DNA from: Phycisphaerae bacterium
GTDB taxonomy: Bacteria; Planctomycetota; Phycisphaerae; Tepidisphaerales; Tepidisphaeraceae
DNA: 39,929 nucleotides
Direction: 5' to 3'
NCBI GenBank assembly: GCA_025924315.1
Contig: JAICIO010000048.1
Location: 1-39,929 of the forward strand
The first letter of the stretch is position 1; the number at the start of each line of letters is the position of its first letter. Both the position numbers and the translations under genes were made by a program. Shown piece after piece: positions 23,632-30,425 of the stretch. The notes under the pieces were generated by a model. The model saw nothing but the letters and a program-made list of their open reading frames with translations. It had not been told where the DNA came from and did no database searches.

Positions 23632-25545
23632 ATGTTGATCGATTTATCGAAGAATCAGTGGCAACTCGCGGGCTGGCGGCCGAATGCGTGGATGCTTCGT
23701 CCTTCAACCGAATTAACCGGCATTCACGTGCCCGAAGTCGGCCCCGTTCCGGCGCGCATCCCGGCGTCAGTGCAGCACATCCTGCATGAAGCTGGCGTCA
23801 TTCAAGACCCGTACGTCGGGCTGAATTCCGCCCTCTGCGAATGGATCGAACATCGCCACTGGGAATTCTTCACGCACCTCGAGCCGATCGCGCCCGGCAC
23901 GCCCGTGCGACTCGAAGCCGAAGGCCTCGATCACAGCGGATGGATCATCGTCGACAACACGATCGCCGCGACGTTCAGCGGGTCACTTGTGCCGCATCGC
24001 ATCGATCTGACCGGCGCGCTGGCCGACGGAAAGCCGCATCGCCTGGCGATCATGTTCGACGAGCCGCCGCGCGAGCAGGGCCAGCTCGGCTTCACCTCGC
24101 GATCGAAATATCTCAAGCCACGATTCAATTACAGCTGGGACTGGACGCCGCGAATTGTCACCGTCGGCATCTGGGACCGATTGTCGCTGCGCGTCGGCGC
24201 GCCGGTGGGTGAGATCATCAAGATCCGCACCGAGCTGGATGAAGATCTCGATCGCGGGCGCGTGCTGGTGACCGTCGATGGCGGGACGAACGGTGGATCA
24301 CTTCAGGCGAGCATCAACGACGTCCGTTATTCGGTGCAGATCGATCCGGGAGCGAACGAGGTTGCCTTCGCCGCCGAGGTGAAGCCATGGTTTCCGAACG
24401 GCGTCGGTGAGCAGAATCTGTATCAGCTGACGATCACGCTCGAAGGCGAGACGATTCATGACGGGCCGATCGGATTCAAGCGCGTGCGCTGGTTGCCGTG
24501 CGAAGGCGCGCCGAAGGGCGCGATCCCCTGGATCTGCGAGATCAACGGCAAGCAGATCTTTCTGCAGGGCGTGAACTGGACGCCGGTGCGGAGTGATTTT
24601 CACGCGGTCACGCGCGCGGATTATCAGAAGCTGATCGACTTGTATAAAGCGATGGGCGCAAACTGCCTGCGCGTGTGGGGCGGGGCGTTTCTCGAGCGCG
24701 AGATGTTTTACGAGTTGTGCGACCGCGCTGGGCTGCTCGTTTGGCAGGAATTTCCGCTCAGCTCGTCCGGCGTCGACAACACCGCGCCGACCGATCCGGA
24801 GTTCATCAAGCAGATCACTGCCATCGCGACAAGCTACATTCGCCGCCGCGGACATCACGCATGCAAGCTGATGTGGTGTGGCGGAAACGAATTGTGCGGC
24901 GTGCCCGGCCACAATCGCGACATCACGCCGAATGACCTCTCGCATCCCACGCTCAAGGCGATGGCCGAGATCGTCGAGCGCGAAGATCCCGGCGTGCGTT
25001 ATGTGCCGACATCGCCGACCGGTCCGAAGTTCACCGCCGACGATCCGAATTTTGGCCAGGGTTTGCATCATGACGTGCACGGCCCTTGGAACATCAAAGA
25101 TCCGATCGAAAAGTATCGCGAGTATTGGGCGAAGGACGACGCGCTCTTCCGCAGCGAAGTCGGCTGCCCGAGCACCGAATCGCTCGAGCTTTTGCACAAG
25201 TACCGCGGCACGTATGAAGTCTGGCCGCCGCTGCGCGAGAACCCGTACTGGGCGCACTCGTCGCTCTGGTGGATGCAGTGGGACCGGTTCAAGGACCAGC
25301 TAAAGGATCTCGCGCCGCTCGATGCGCTGAAGAAATATGTTGAGCTGAGCCAGGCCCTGCAGGCCGAAGCGCTCGCCCTCGCCGCCAGCGCCTGCAAGAA
25401 CCGCTTCCCCAAATGCGGCGGCTTCCTCGTCTGGATGGGACACGACGCATTCCCCTGTCCCGCGAACACCGCCATCATCGACTTCGCCCAGCAACCCAAG
25501 CCCGCGTATCACGCGCTGGCGAACGTCTTCAAAGGCTCCGTGTAG
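23632..25545 (+). CDS. GH2 beta-mannosidase-like glycoside hydrolase
   Basis: 637 residues. The fold order of glycoside hydrolase family 2 is visible. An N-terminal sugar-binding jelly-roll-like domain (about 1-170, including CEWIEHRHWEFFTHLE and FNYSWDWTPRIVTVGIWD) is followed by an Ig-like domain (about 180-290) and a TIM barrel from FLQGVNWTPVRSDFHAVT. The acid/base Glu420 lies in WCGGNE and the nucleophile Glu509 in FRSEVGCPS; GANCLRVWGGA and WQEFPLSSS are typical of beta-mannosidases. There is no signal peptide, so it probably acts on imported oligosaccharides in the cytoplasm. Beta-mannosidases are usually over 800 residues; this one lacks the C-terminal domains. The TAG stop lies in a palindromic repeat. 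Confidence 0.88.
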   Translation: MLIDLSKNQWQLAGWRPNAWMLRPSTELTGIHVPEVGPVPARIPASVQHILHEAGVIQDPYVGLNSALCEWIEHRHWEFFTHLEPIAPGTPVRLEAEGLDHSGWIIVDNTIAATFSGSLVPHRIDLTGALADGKPHRLAIMFDEPPREQGQLGFTSRSKYLKPRFNYSWDWTPRIVTVGIWDRLSLRVGAPVGEIIKIRTELDEDLDRGRVLVTVDGGTNGGSLQASINDVRYSVQIDPGANEVAFAAEVKPWFPNGVGEQNLYQLTITLEGETIHDGPIGFKRVRWLPCEGAPKGAIPWICEINGKQIFLQGVNWTPVRSDFHAVTRADYQKLIDLYKAMGANCLRVWGGAFLEREMFYELCDRAGLLVWQEFPLSSSGVDNTAPTDPEFIKQITAIATSYIRRRGHHACKLMWCGGNELCGVPGHNRDITPNDLSHPTLKAMAEIVEREDPGVRYVPTSPTGPKFTADDPNFGQGLHHDVHGPWNIKDPIEKYREYWAKDDALFRSEVGCPSTESLELLHKYRGTYEVWPPLRENPYWAHSSLWWMQWDRFKDQLKDLAPLDALKKYVELSQALQAEALALAASACKNRFPKCGGFLVWMGHDAFPCPANTAIIDFAQQPKPAYHALANVFKGSV

Positions 25546-25617
25546 GGTGCGCTTCAGCGCACCGGTTACTCGCCTTTTCGAAACAATGAATAACCCGTGC
25601 GCTGAAGCGCACCGTAC
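25542..25617. repeat. Palindromic repeat, GTAGGGTGCGCTTCAGCG family
   Basis: The left arm starts GTAGGGTGCGCTTCAGCGCA and continues CCGGTTACTC. The right arm is AATAACCCGTGCGCTGAAGCGCACCGTAC (split here over 25590-25617). The loop holds CCTTTTCGAAACAATG. The TAG at 25543-25545 ends the GH2 gene. Other copies are at 31661-31735, 39251-39313 (diverged) and 39911 to the window end. Confidence 0.85.
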
Positions 25618-25733
25618 ACGACATGATCAGCCGTTGCATTCCCCGCAACGTGACACTTATCGACCGGCATCACGTCCGATAACCCGCTCCTCTTTCCCCC
25701 GATGCGTCGCCGTATCGTATCTCTCACGTAGAG

Positions 25734-26171
25734 ATGCTGATTTACGCGGGACAAGTTTCGGAGATGCTGCGGGCCATTCGGTGCGACCGCAAGGTGAGCG
25801 ATCGCCGTCGCGCACCTCGGGTCGGTTTGCGCGGCAAGGTCGACATCGTGACGTCTCCGGAACAGCCGGCCACGGGGCAGGTCTGGATTCGGAATATTTC
25901 GCTAAGCGGCGTGGGGCTTTTGCACAGTCGCAAGCTGGCGATCGGCGACACGATCGTCCTGCGGTTCCCGACCGCCGACCGAAAGTTCCTCTCCGTGCCG
26001 TGTGAAGTCATCCACTGCCAATCAATCCCGAACCAGTTCTTTCGCGTCGGCGTGCGATTCTTCGGCGAGCCCTTCGGCCCAACCGGGCTCGCGAAACCCG
26101 AACCGATTGCCGCCGCCCCCGGTGCCGCATCGGGGCTCATCGCCGAGCCAGCCATCGTTACGCCAGCCTAG
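25734..26171 (+). CDS. PilZ-domain protein (145 aa)
   Basis: A second stand-alone PilZ-type protein. The c-di-GMP-binding motifs are RRRAPRVGLRGKVDI and NISLSGVGLLH, and the domain ends with FFRVGVRFFGE. A Pro/Ala-rich tail (about residues 115-145) follows. ATG at 25734. It lies about 4.1 kb from the other PilZ gene and differs from it in the tail, so the two are not recent duplicates. The partner and process are unknown. Confidence 0.8.
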   Translation: MLIYAGQVSEMLRAIRCDRKVSDRRRAPRVGLRGKVDIVTSPEQPATGQVWIRNISLSGVGLLHSRKLAIGDTIVLRFPTADRKFLSVPCEVIHCQSIPNQFFRVGVRFFGEPFGPTGLAKPEPIAAAPGAASGLIAEPAIVTPA

Positions 26172-26272
26172 CCACTTTCCCCGCTGCAAGAACTGGTGAG
26201 TCCGTCTAATCTTTTTCTAACGTCGCGAGCAATTTCTCGCGGCGGCGGGATGTTTCTTGGAATAGCGCATTG

Positions 26273-27088
26273 ATGACCGAGAACCGTTGTCATTCTCACC
26301 TCTTTCGTGTTTTGGGAGGGCGAGGCTCCTGCCGAGCCGTTTGCGCGGATTGCGCGGACGGCTCGGCGGGAGCCTTGCCCTCCCGAAAGCAAGAGGGTTT
26401 TACACTCATCGAACTCCTCGTCGTCATCGCGATCATCGCGGTGCTTATCTCGATTCTTCTGCCGGCTTTGACGAAAGCTCGCCAAGCCGCGCAGCGCGTG
26501 GAGTGCCTGAGCAACCTTCGCCAGGTGCACCTCGCGTTTGCGCTTTACGCGATGGTGAACCACGATGAAGTGCCCCTCGGGTATCGCTCCAATCGCAAGC
26601 AGTTCAACAGCATGGTCTACAGCTCGACGGCGCTGGAGTATGTGCTGTTCGGACGGTTGTACGTCGCGCACTTCATGACGACGCCACAGATGTATTTCTG
26701 TCCCGCCGAGAACGATCCGAAGTCGATGTACAACACGCCGCTGAATCCCTGGCCGCCGGGACCGGACGGCGATCCGTCGATTCAGGTGTACGCCGGTTAT
26801 GGTTGTCGGCCGGAGGTGAATTTGCCCGATACGCCGGCGGGCTTCGCGACCGTCAGCATGCCGAAGCTGACGAAGTTCAAAAGCAAAGCGATCTTCGCGG
26901 ATCTCACCGCCATGCCCGCGCGCGTCGACACGCGGCATCGAACCGGCATCAACGTTCTCTACGGCGACGGCGGCGCGCATTGGGTGCCGCGCGCGTCGTT
27001 CGACGATTACCTCAAACCGTGCCTTGCGATCGATCCCATCTACAATTCAAACCAGGATGCCATCTGGGCGATCCTCGATAAGAACTGA
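26273..27088 (+). CDS. Prepilin-like H-X9-DG family protein with repeat-derived leader
   Basis: 271 residues. The prepilin signal [30 protein letters not shown] starts near residue 41, with Glu at mature position 5. The rest has [17 protein letters not shown] and the H-X9-DG box [12 protein letters not shown] near the C-terminus. This architecture is greatly expanded in planctomycetes, where the proteins are numerous and their roles mostly unknown. The ATG at 26273 (a TTG is directly upstream) gives an unusually long leader of about 40 residues. About 24 of these ([10 protein letters not shown]...GALPSRKQ) are translated from a palindromic repeat (26314-26384). An alternative is a shorter leader from a non-ATG start just before EGFTLIE, after the repeat. 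No adjacent secretion genes. Confidence 0.8.
   Translation: MTENRCHSHLFRVLGGRGSCRAVCADCADGSAGALPSRKQEGFTLIELLVVIAIIAVLISILLPALTKARQAAQRVECLSNLRQVHLAFALYAMVNHDEVPLGYRSNRKQFNSMVYSSTALEYVLFGRLYVAHFMTTPQMYFCPAENDPKSMYNTPLNPWPPGPDGDPSIQVYAGYGCRPEVNLPDTPAGFATVSMPKLTKFKSKAIFADLTAMPARVDTRHRTGINVLYGDGGAHWVPRASFDDYLKPCLAIDPIYNSNQDAIWAILDKN
26314..26384. repeat. Palindromic repeat inside a prepilin-like gene
   Basis: The 26-nt arms 26314-26339 (beginning GGGAGGGCGAGGCTCC) and 26359-26384 (ending GGAGCCTTGCCCTCCC) are complementary apart from two mismatches. They flank a 19-nt loop. The whole element is read through in frame as the leader of the prepilin-like protein. Confidence 0.85.
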
Positions 27089-27092
27089 CGGA

Positions 27093-27167
27093 ATTGTTCA
27101 TTGAAGATTCTTCATCGTTCATTGCGTTGCGGCGATCGCCTGAATGAACAATCAACAATGAACAATC
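27093..27167. repeat. Palindromic repeat, ATTGTTCATT family
   Basis: The left side has ATTGTTCATTGAAGATTCTTC and CGTTCATT. The right side has AATGAACAATCAACAATG and AACAATC. The same words recur at 29460-29524. It lies between the prepilin-like gene and the small lipoprotein gene. Confidence 0.75.
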
Positions 27168-27241
27168 GAGCTCGCGTTATCGGACGCATTCATTTTCCGC
27201 CTAGAGAAATCCGCGCGCCCGGACGATGTTGAAGGGACGAC

Positions 27242-27598
27242 ATGCCGAGACGGATCTCGTTTTTGCTCGCCGGGCTGGGCCTGCTGGTGATTTTCGGCGG
27301 GTGCGCTCACCCGCGCGCGCCGCTCGTCGTCACCGATCCCGATCCGACGGTGAAAATCCCCGCGATTAAAAAGGCCGTGCAGGATCATGACCTACCCGCG
27401 GCGCGACAGATGGTGAAGGATCTGGAGAGCGACGACCCCGCCGTTCGCTTCTACGCGGTTGAAGGCCTCCGCAAACTGACGGGCGAAGATTTTGGCTACG
27501 TCTGGTACGACGAAGACGAAACCGACCGGTACGAAGCGGTGAAAAAGTGGCAGGCATGGCTCAAGGATGAGGAAGCGAAGCACGCGCCGGCAAAGTGA
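27242..27598 (+). CDS. Small lipoprotein with a HEAT-like helical repeat
   Basis: 118 residues. The signal peptide ends in a lipobox (LVIFGGC), so it is probably a lipid-anchored envelope protein. The mature part has DPTVKIPAIKKAVQDHDLPAARQMVKDLESDDPAVRFYAVEGLRKLTGEDFGY, which fits one or two HEAT-type repeats. It then has VWYDEDETDRYEAVKKWQAWLK, a closing pattern often found in small planctomycete lipoproteins of this kind. The ATG at 27242 has GAAGGGACG upstream. Its role is unknown. It is co-directional with the downstream cluster but separated from it by a palindrome. Confidence 0.75.
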   Translation: MPRRISFLLAGLGLLVIFGGCAHPRAPLVVTDPDPTVKIPAIKKAVQDHDLPAARQMVKDLESDDPAVRFYAVEGLRKLTGEDFGYVWYDEDETDRYEAVKKWQAWLKDEEAKHAPAK

Positions 27599-27604
27599 TC
27601 AATT

Positions 27605-27683
27605 ATTTAGCCGCGGCGCTTGCCCCGCGCGGACGCCGCGGCGCGAAGTTGCGTTTTGCCCGGGGCAAGCCCCGTCGCTAAAT
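27605..27683. repeat. Palindromic repeat, TTTAGCCG family
   Basis: It begins ATTTAGCCGCGGCGCTTGCC and ends CGTCGCTAAAT, with GCTTGCCCCG and CGGGGCAAGC paired inside. It lies between the lipoprotein gene and the ATPase gene and ends 15 nt before the ATPase start codon. Confidence 0.75.
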
Positions 27684-27698
27684 GAAACAAAAGAACGA

Positions 27699-28181
27699 AT
27701 GTCGGATACGCCCTCCCCAGTTCCGCCCTTTGATCCGCAAACGCTCGCGCAGACACGTCGGGTTGAGTTGAACATCACCAGTGACCCCGCTAACCTTGGG
27801 CCGGCGCGTCATGCGATCGAAGCGCTCTGCACGGTGTGTGGATTCGACGACAAAAGCACCGGTGAAGTCGGGCTGGTGGTCAATGAGGCGCTGGCGAACG
27901 TGACGCGGCACGCTTATGGCGGCGCGATTGACCAGCCGATCCGGATAATCGGGCAGTGCCCGGATGATGAGTTACAGATTACAATCCGCGACTGGGGAAG
28001 CGGTGAAAGTCCGATTGTTTTGCCGGATGCGCCGCACGACCCGCTCAAGCCCGGCGGAATCGGCTTGATTTGTCTCCGGCAGCTCATGGATCAGACGATT
28101 TTCACGCCGCAGGATGACGGCATGCTGCTGACGATGATGCGCAAACGTACTCGACCCTCGATGGAGCGAGCGAATGGCTGA
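27699..28181 (+). CDS. RsbW-like anti-sigma factor / serine kinase ATPase
   Basis: 160 residues from the ATG at 27699. A GHKL-type ATPase domain of the RsbW/SpoIIAB kind is visible. The N box is EVGLVVNEALANVTRHAY (Glu63, Asn67). The G1 box is RDWGSG (Asp98, Gly100, Gly102). The G2 region is PGGIGLICLRQLMD (about 118-131). These proteins phosphorylate a Ser or Thr in a STAS partner and may hold a sigma factor. The gene overlaps the following STAS gene by 8 nt, which supports a kinase/substrate pair. No sigma factor gene lies beside it. No clear ribosome-binding site is present in front of the start. Confidence 0.85.
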   Translation: MSDTPSPVPPFDPQTLAQTRRVELNITSDPANLGPARHAIEALCTVCGFDDKSTGEVGLVVNEALANVTRHAYGGAIDQPIRIIGQCPDDELQITIRDWGSGESPIVLPDAPHDPLKPGGIGLICLRQLMDQTIFTPQDDGMLLTMMRKRTRPSMERANG

Positions 28182-28533
28182 CATTGCAACTGGCACCGAA
28201 CTCGTTCCCACCGCCCGGCAGGACGGCGACGCCGTGCTCGCATCCATTCGCGGCGAGATCGACCTTCACAACAGCCCCGAGCTGCGTGGCGTGCTCATCG
28301 GCCCGCTGATTGCGTCGCAGCCGAAGCGTCTCGTACTGAACCTGTCGCAAGTTCCCTACATGGACAGCAGCGCGATCGCGGTCATGGTCGAAACACTTCA
28401 AAAACTGCGAAAATTCGGCGGAAAACTGTACCTCACGAATCTCCAACCGCGCGTGAAAGGCCTGCTCGAAATCGCGCGGCTCGATTCGATCTTCGTGATT
28501 ACTGCGGACGAAGCCGAAGCCCTGACGAAATAG
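28174..28533 (+). CDS. STAS-domain protein (anti-anti-sigma factor / MlaB-like)
   Basis: 119 residues, a single STAS domain. It has ASIRGEIDLHNSPELRGVL, LVLNLSQVPYMDSSAIAVMVETLQK and GKLYLTNLQPRVKGLLEIARLD. The DSS motif (Asp64-Ser65-Ser66) is the usual phosphorylation site in SpoIIAA/RsbV proteins. Its position just upstream of the MlaE permease also fits MlaB, the STAS subunit of Mla transporters. It overlaps the upstream ATPase gene by 8 nt. It could act as an anti-anti-sigma factor, as the transporter's STAS subunit, or both; the sequence does not decide. Confidence 0.85.
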   Translation: MADIATGTELVPTARQDGDAVLASIRGEIDLHNSPELRGVLIGPLIASQPKRLVLNLSQVPYMDSSAIAVMVETLQKLRKFGGKLYLTNLQPRVKGLLEIARLDSIFVITADEAEALTK

Positions 28534-28562
28534 TAATTACTCCCTTGATTGGAGGGCGAGCC

Positions 28563-28610
28563 CGTTTAGCGGCGGCCCGGAGGGCCGGCCCTTCGGGCCG
28601 CCGCTAAACG
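28563..28610. repeat. Long perfect hairpin between the STAS gene and mlaE
   Basis: Perfect 17-nt arms (28563-28579 and 28594-28610, core CGTTTAGCGGCGGCCCG) are joined by a GC-rich loop that also pairs partly. This is a shorter relative of the TTTAGC palindromes. It ends 22 nt before the mlaE start. As a hairpin it could reduce read-through or protect the downstream mRNA. Confidence 0.8.
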
Positions 28611-28632
28611 CGCGAGTGCGCGCGACGACGTC

Positions 28633-29445
28633 ATGAACCTCATCACCCGACCGTTCATCCTCATTGGCGACGCCGTCATCCAATGGCTCGAATTGATCGG
28701 CGGGGCGGGGTACTTGTTCGTTGACGCCGCGCGCTCGGTTCACGTCGCGCTCTTCGGCAAGCGCGGCCGGCGACTCGGGTGGGATAGCCTCTGGGCGCAG
28801 ATGGTGCGCGTCGGCGTGCGCAGCATCCCGATCGTCAGCCTCGTCGTCTTCTGCATCGGTGCAATTCTCGCCTTTCAGATGGCGCCCATCCTTCGCGATT
28901 ACGGCGCGCTCGAGCGCGTGGCGGACATCATCGCCGTCGCAATGTTCCGCGAGCTGGGACCGATCATGAGCGCGATCGTGCTGACCGGTTTCGCCGGCGC
29001 GTCGATCGCCGCTGAAATCGGCACGATGGTCGTTTCTGAAGAGATCGAAGCGCTCGAGGCGCAGGCGATCAGTCCCATCCGCTTCCTCGTCGTCCCACGA
29101 ATTCTCTCGACCACCGCAATGATGGTTTGCCTGGCGGTGATCGGCGACATCATGGGCGTGACCGGCGGAATGCTTGTTTCCCGCGGATTTTTGGGCATCG
29201 GGATGTTGCAGTATGTCCATCACACCTTCGACAACATCAAGATGCAGGATTTCATCACGGGTCTCGTGAAAGCAGGTTGCTTCGGCACGATCATCAGTAC
29301 CCTGGCATGTCATTTAGGATTAGGCGTAACTGGCGGCGCGCAAGGCGTCGGCGTCGCGACGACACGAACCGTCGTGCTCACGATCGTCGCCCTGATCCTC
29401 GTCGATTTGATGTTCACGGGTGTGTTCTATTTCCTGGGGTGGTAG
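28633..29445 (+). CDS. mlaE: MlaE-type ABC transporter permease
   Basis: 270 residues. This is the inner-membrane permease of a phospholipid-trafficking (Mla/Mce) ABC system. It has an N-terminal amphipathic part and then about five hydrophobic helices. Family-typical blocks are VGVRSIPIVSLVVFCIGAILAFQMAP, AMFRELGPIMSAIVLTGFAGASIAAEIGTM and SEEIEALEAQAISPIRFLVVPRI. The MlaE hallmark E-A-L-x-A-x-x-I-x-P is present. The length fits the family. It is followed by mlaF and an MCE protein in the order usual for this system. Confidence 0.95.
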   Translation: MNLITRPFILIGDAVIQWLELIGGAGYLFVDAARSVHVALFGKRGRRLGWDSLWAQMVRVGVRSIPIVSLVVFCIGAILAFQMAPILRDYGALERVADIIAVAMFRELGPIMSAIVLTGFAGASIAAEIGTMVVSEEIEALEAQAISPIRFLVVPRILSTTAMMVCLAVIGDIMGVTGGMLVSRGFLGIGMLQYVHHTFDNIKMQDFITGLVKAGCFGTIISTLACHLGLGVTGGAQGVGVATTRTVVLTIVALILVDLMFTGVFYFLGW

Positions 29446-29459
29446 GAGAATTGTGCAGT

Positions 29460-29524
29460 GTTGATTGTTCATTGTTCATTCAACAGCCTTTCAATGAAGA
29501 ATGAACAATCAACAATGAACAATT
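29460..29524. repeat. Palindromic repeat, ATTGTTCATT family
   Basis: TTGATTGTTCATTGTTCATT (29461-29480) faces AATGAAGAATGAACAATC and AACAATGAACAATT (29493-29524). It fills the mlaE-mlaF junction and ends 4 nt before the mlaF start codon. Second copy of the element at 27093-27167. Confidence 0.8.
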
Positions 29525-29528
29525 GACC

Positions 29529-30332
29529 ATGTCCGATGTGGCGATTCAGGTTCGGGATGTGACCAAGAAGTATGACAACCGAGTCATACTCGACGCCATC
29601 GGTCTGGATGTGCAGGAAGCCGAGACGCTGGTCATTCTCGGTGGATCAGGATCGGGGAAATCGACGTTGCTTCGCCTGATGATCGGCAACATCATTCCAG
29701 ACGCCGGCACGATCTTGAGCCTGGGGAAAGATCTGTGCGCGATGACCCCGCGTCAGCTGGCGGATTACCGCAGATCGATCGGGGTGCTGTTCCAGAGCGG
29801 CGCACTCTTCAACTCGATGACGGTGTTCGACAACGTCGCGCTTCCGATCCGCGAGCATACGGATGTGCCGGAAGAGACGATTTCGATCATGGTGAAGATC
29901 AAGCTCGAGCTCGTCGGCCTTCGGCAGCACGCGGACAAGATGCCGTCGGAGCTGTCGGGCGGAATGAAAAAACGCGCAGGCCTCGCCAGAGCGCTCGCTT
30001 TGGATCCCAAAGTGCTTTTTTACGACGAGCCCAGCGCCGGCCTGGATCCGGTCACCAGCGCCGAAATCGATCAGCTCATCATCGATCTGAACGAAAAGCT
30101 CGGCGTGACGACGGTGGTCGTGACGCACGAAATGGACTCTGCCTTCCGCATCGCGGATCGAATGGTGCTGCTGGATCGCGGAAAATTCATCGTGAGTGGC
30201 TCGCCGGACGAGATGCGGAACTCGAAAGATCCGCTCGTTCGGCAATTTGTGCATGGCTTGACCGAAGGTCCGCTAACCGATCGCCGACGCGCCGGCGGAT
30301 ACGAAAGCGACCTGTTAGCCGAAGATATATAG
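29529..30332 (+). CDS. mlaF: MlaF-type ABC transporter ATPase
   Basis: 267 residues from the ATG at 29529. This is the ATPase of the Mla/Mce-type lipid transporter. Walker A is GGSGSGKST (38-46), with the Q-loop in VLFQSGALFNS, a family hallmark of MlaF ATPases. The signature is ELSGGMKKRAGLARAL (142-146 core), Walker B is VLFYDEPSAGLDP (Glu167), and the switch His is in VVTHEMDSAF. The C-terminal extension after about residue 245 is short, Arg/Gly-rich and not conserved. The start codon follows a palindromic repeat closely and has no clear ribosome-binding site. Confidence 0.95.
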   Translation: MSDVAIQVRDVTKKYDNRVILDAIGLDVQEAETLVILGGSGSGKSTLLRLMIGNIIPDAGTILSLGKDLCAMTPRQLADYRRSIGVLFQSGALFNSMTVFDNVALPIREHTDVPEETISIMVKIKLELVGLRQHADKMPSELSGGMKKRAGLARALALDPKVLFYDEPSAGLDPVTSAEIDQLIIDLNEKLGVTTVVVTHEMDSAFRIADRMVLLDRGKFIVSGSPDEMRNSKDPLVRQFVHGLTEGPLTDRRRAGGYESDLLAEDI

Positions 30333-30341
30333 CTGGAAGAA

Positions 30342-30418
30342 GTTGTCAGTTATCAGTTGGCAGTTGTCAGTGGGGCAATTGCATTTACTGCCAACTGATA
30401 ACTGCCAACTGATAACAG
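30342..30418. repeat. Palindromic repeat, CAGTTATCAGTTGGCAG family
   Basis: The left arm has GTCAGTTATCAGTTGGCAGT (within 30345-30371). The right arm has ACTGCCAACTGATAACTGCC and AACTGATAAC (30387-30416). Each arm also holds an internal direct repeat (TCAGTT twice, CAACTGATAAC twice). It fills the mlaF-mlaD junction and ends 7 nt before the mlaD start. Confidence 0.85.
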
Positions 30419-30425
30419 TCACGTA

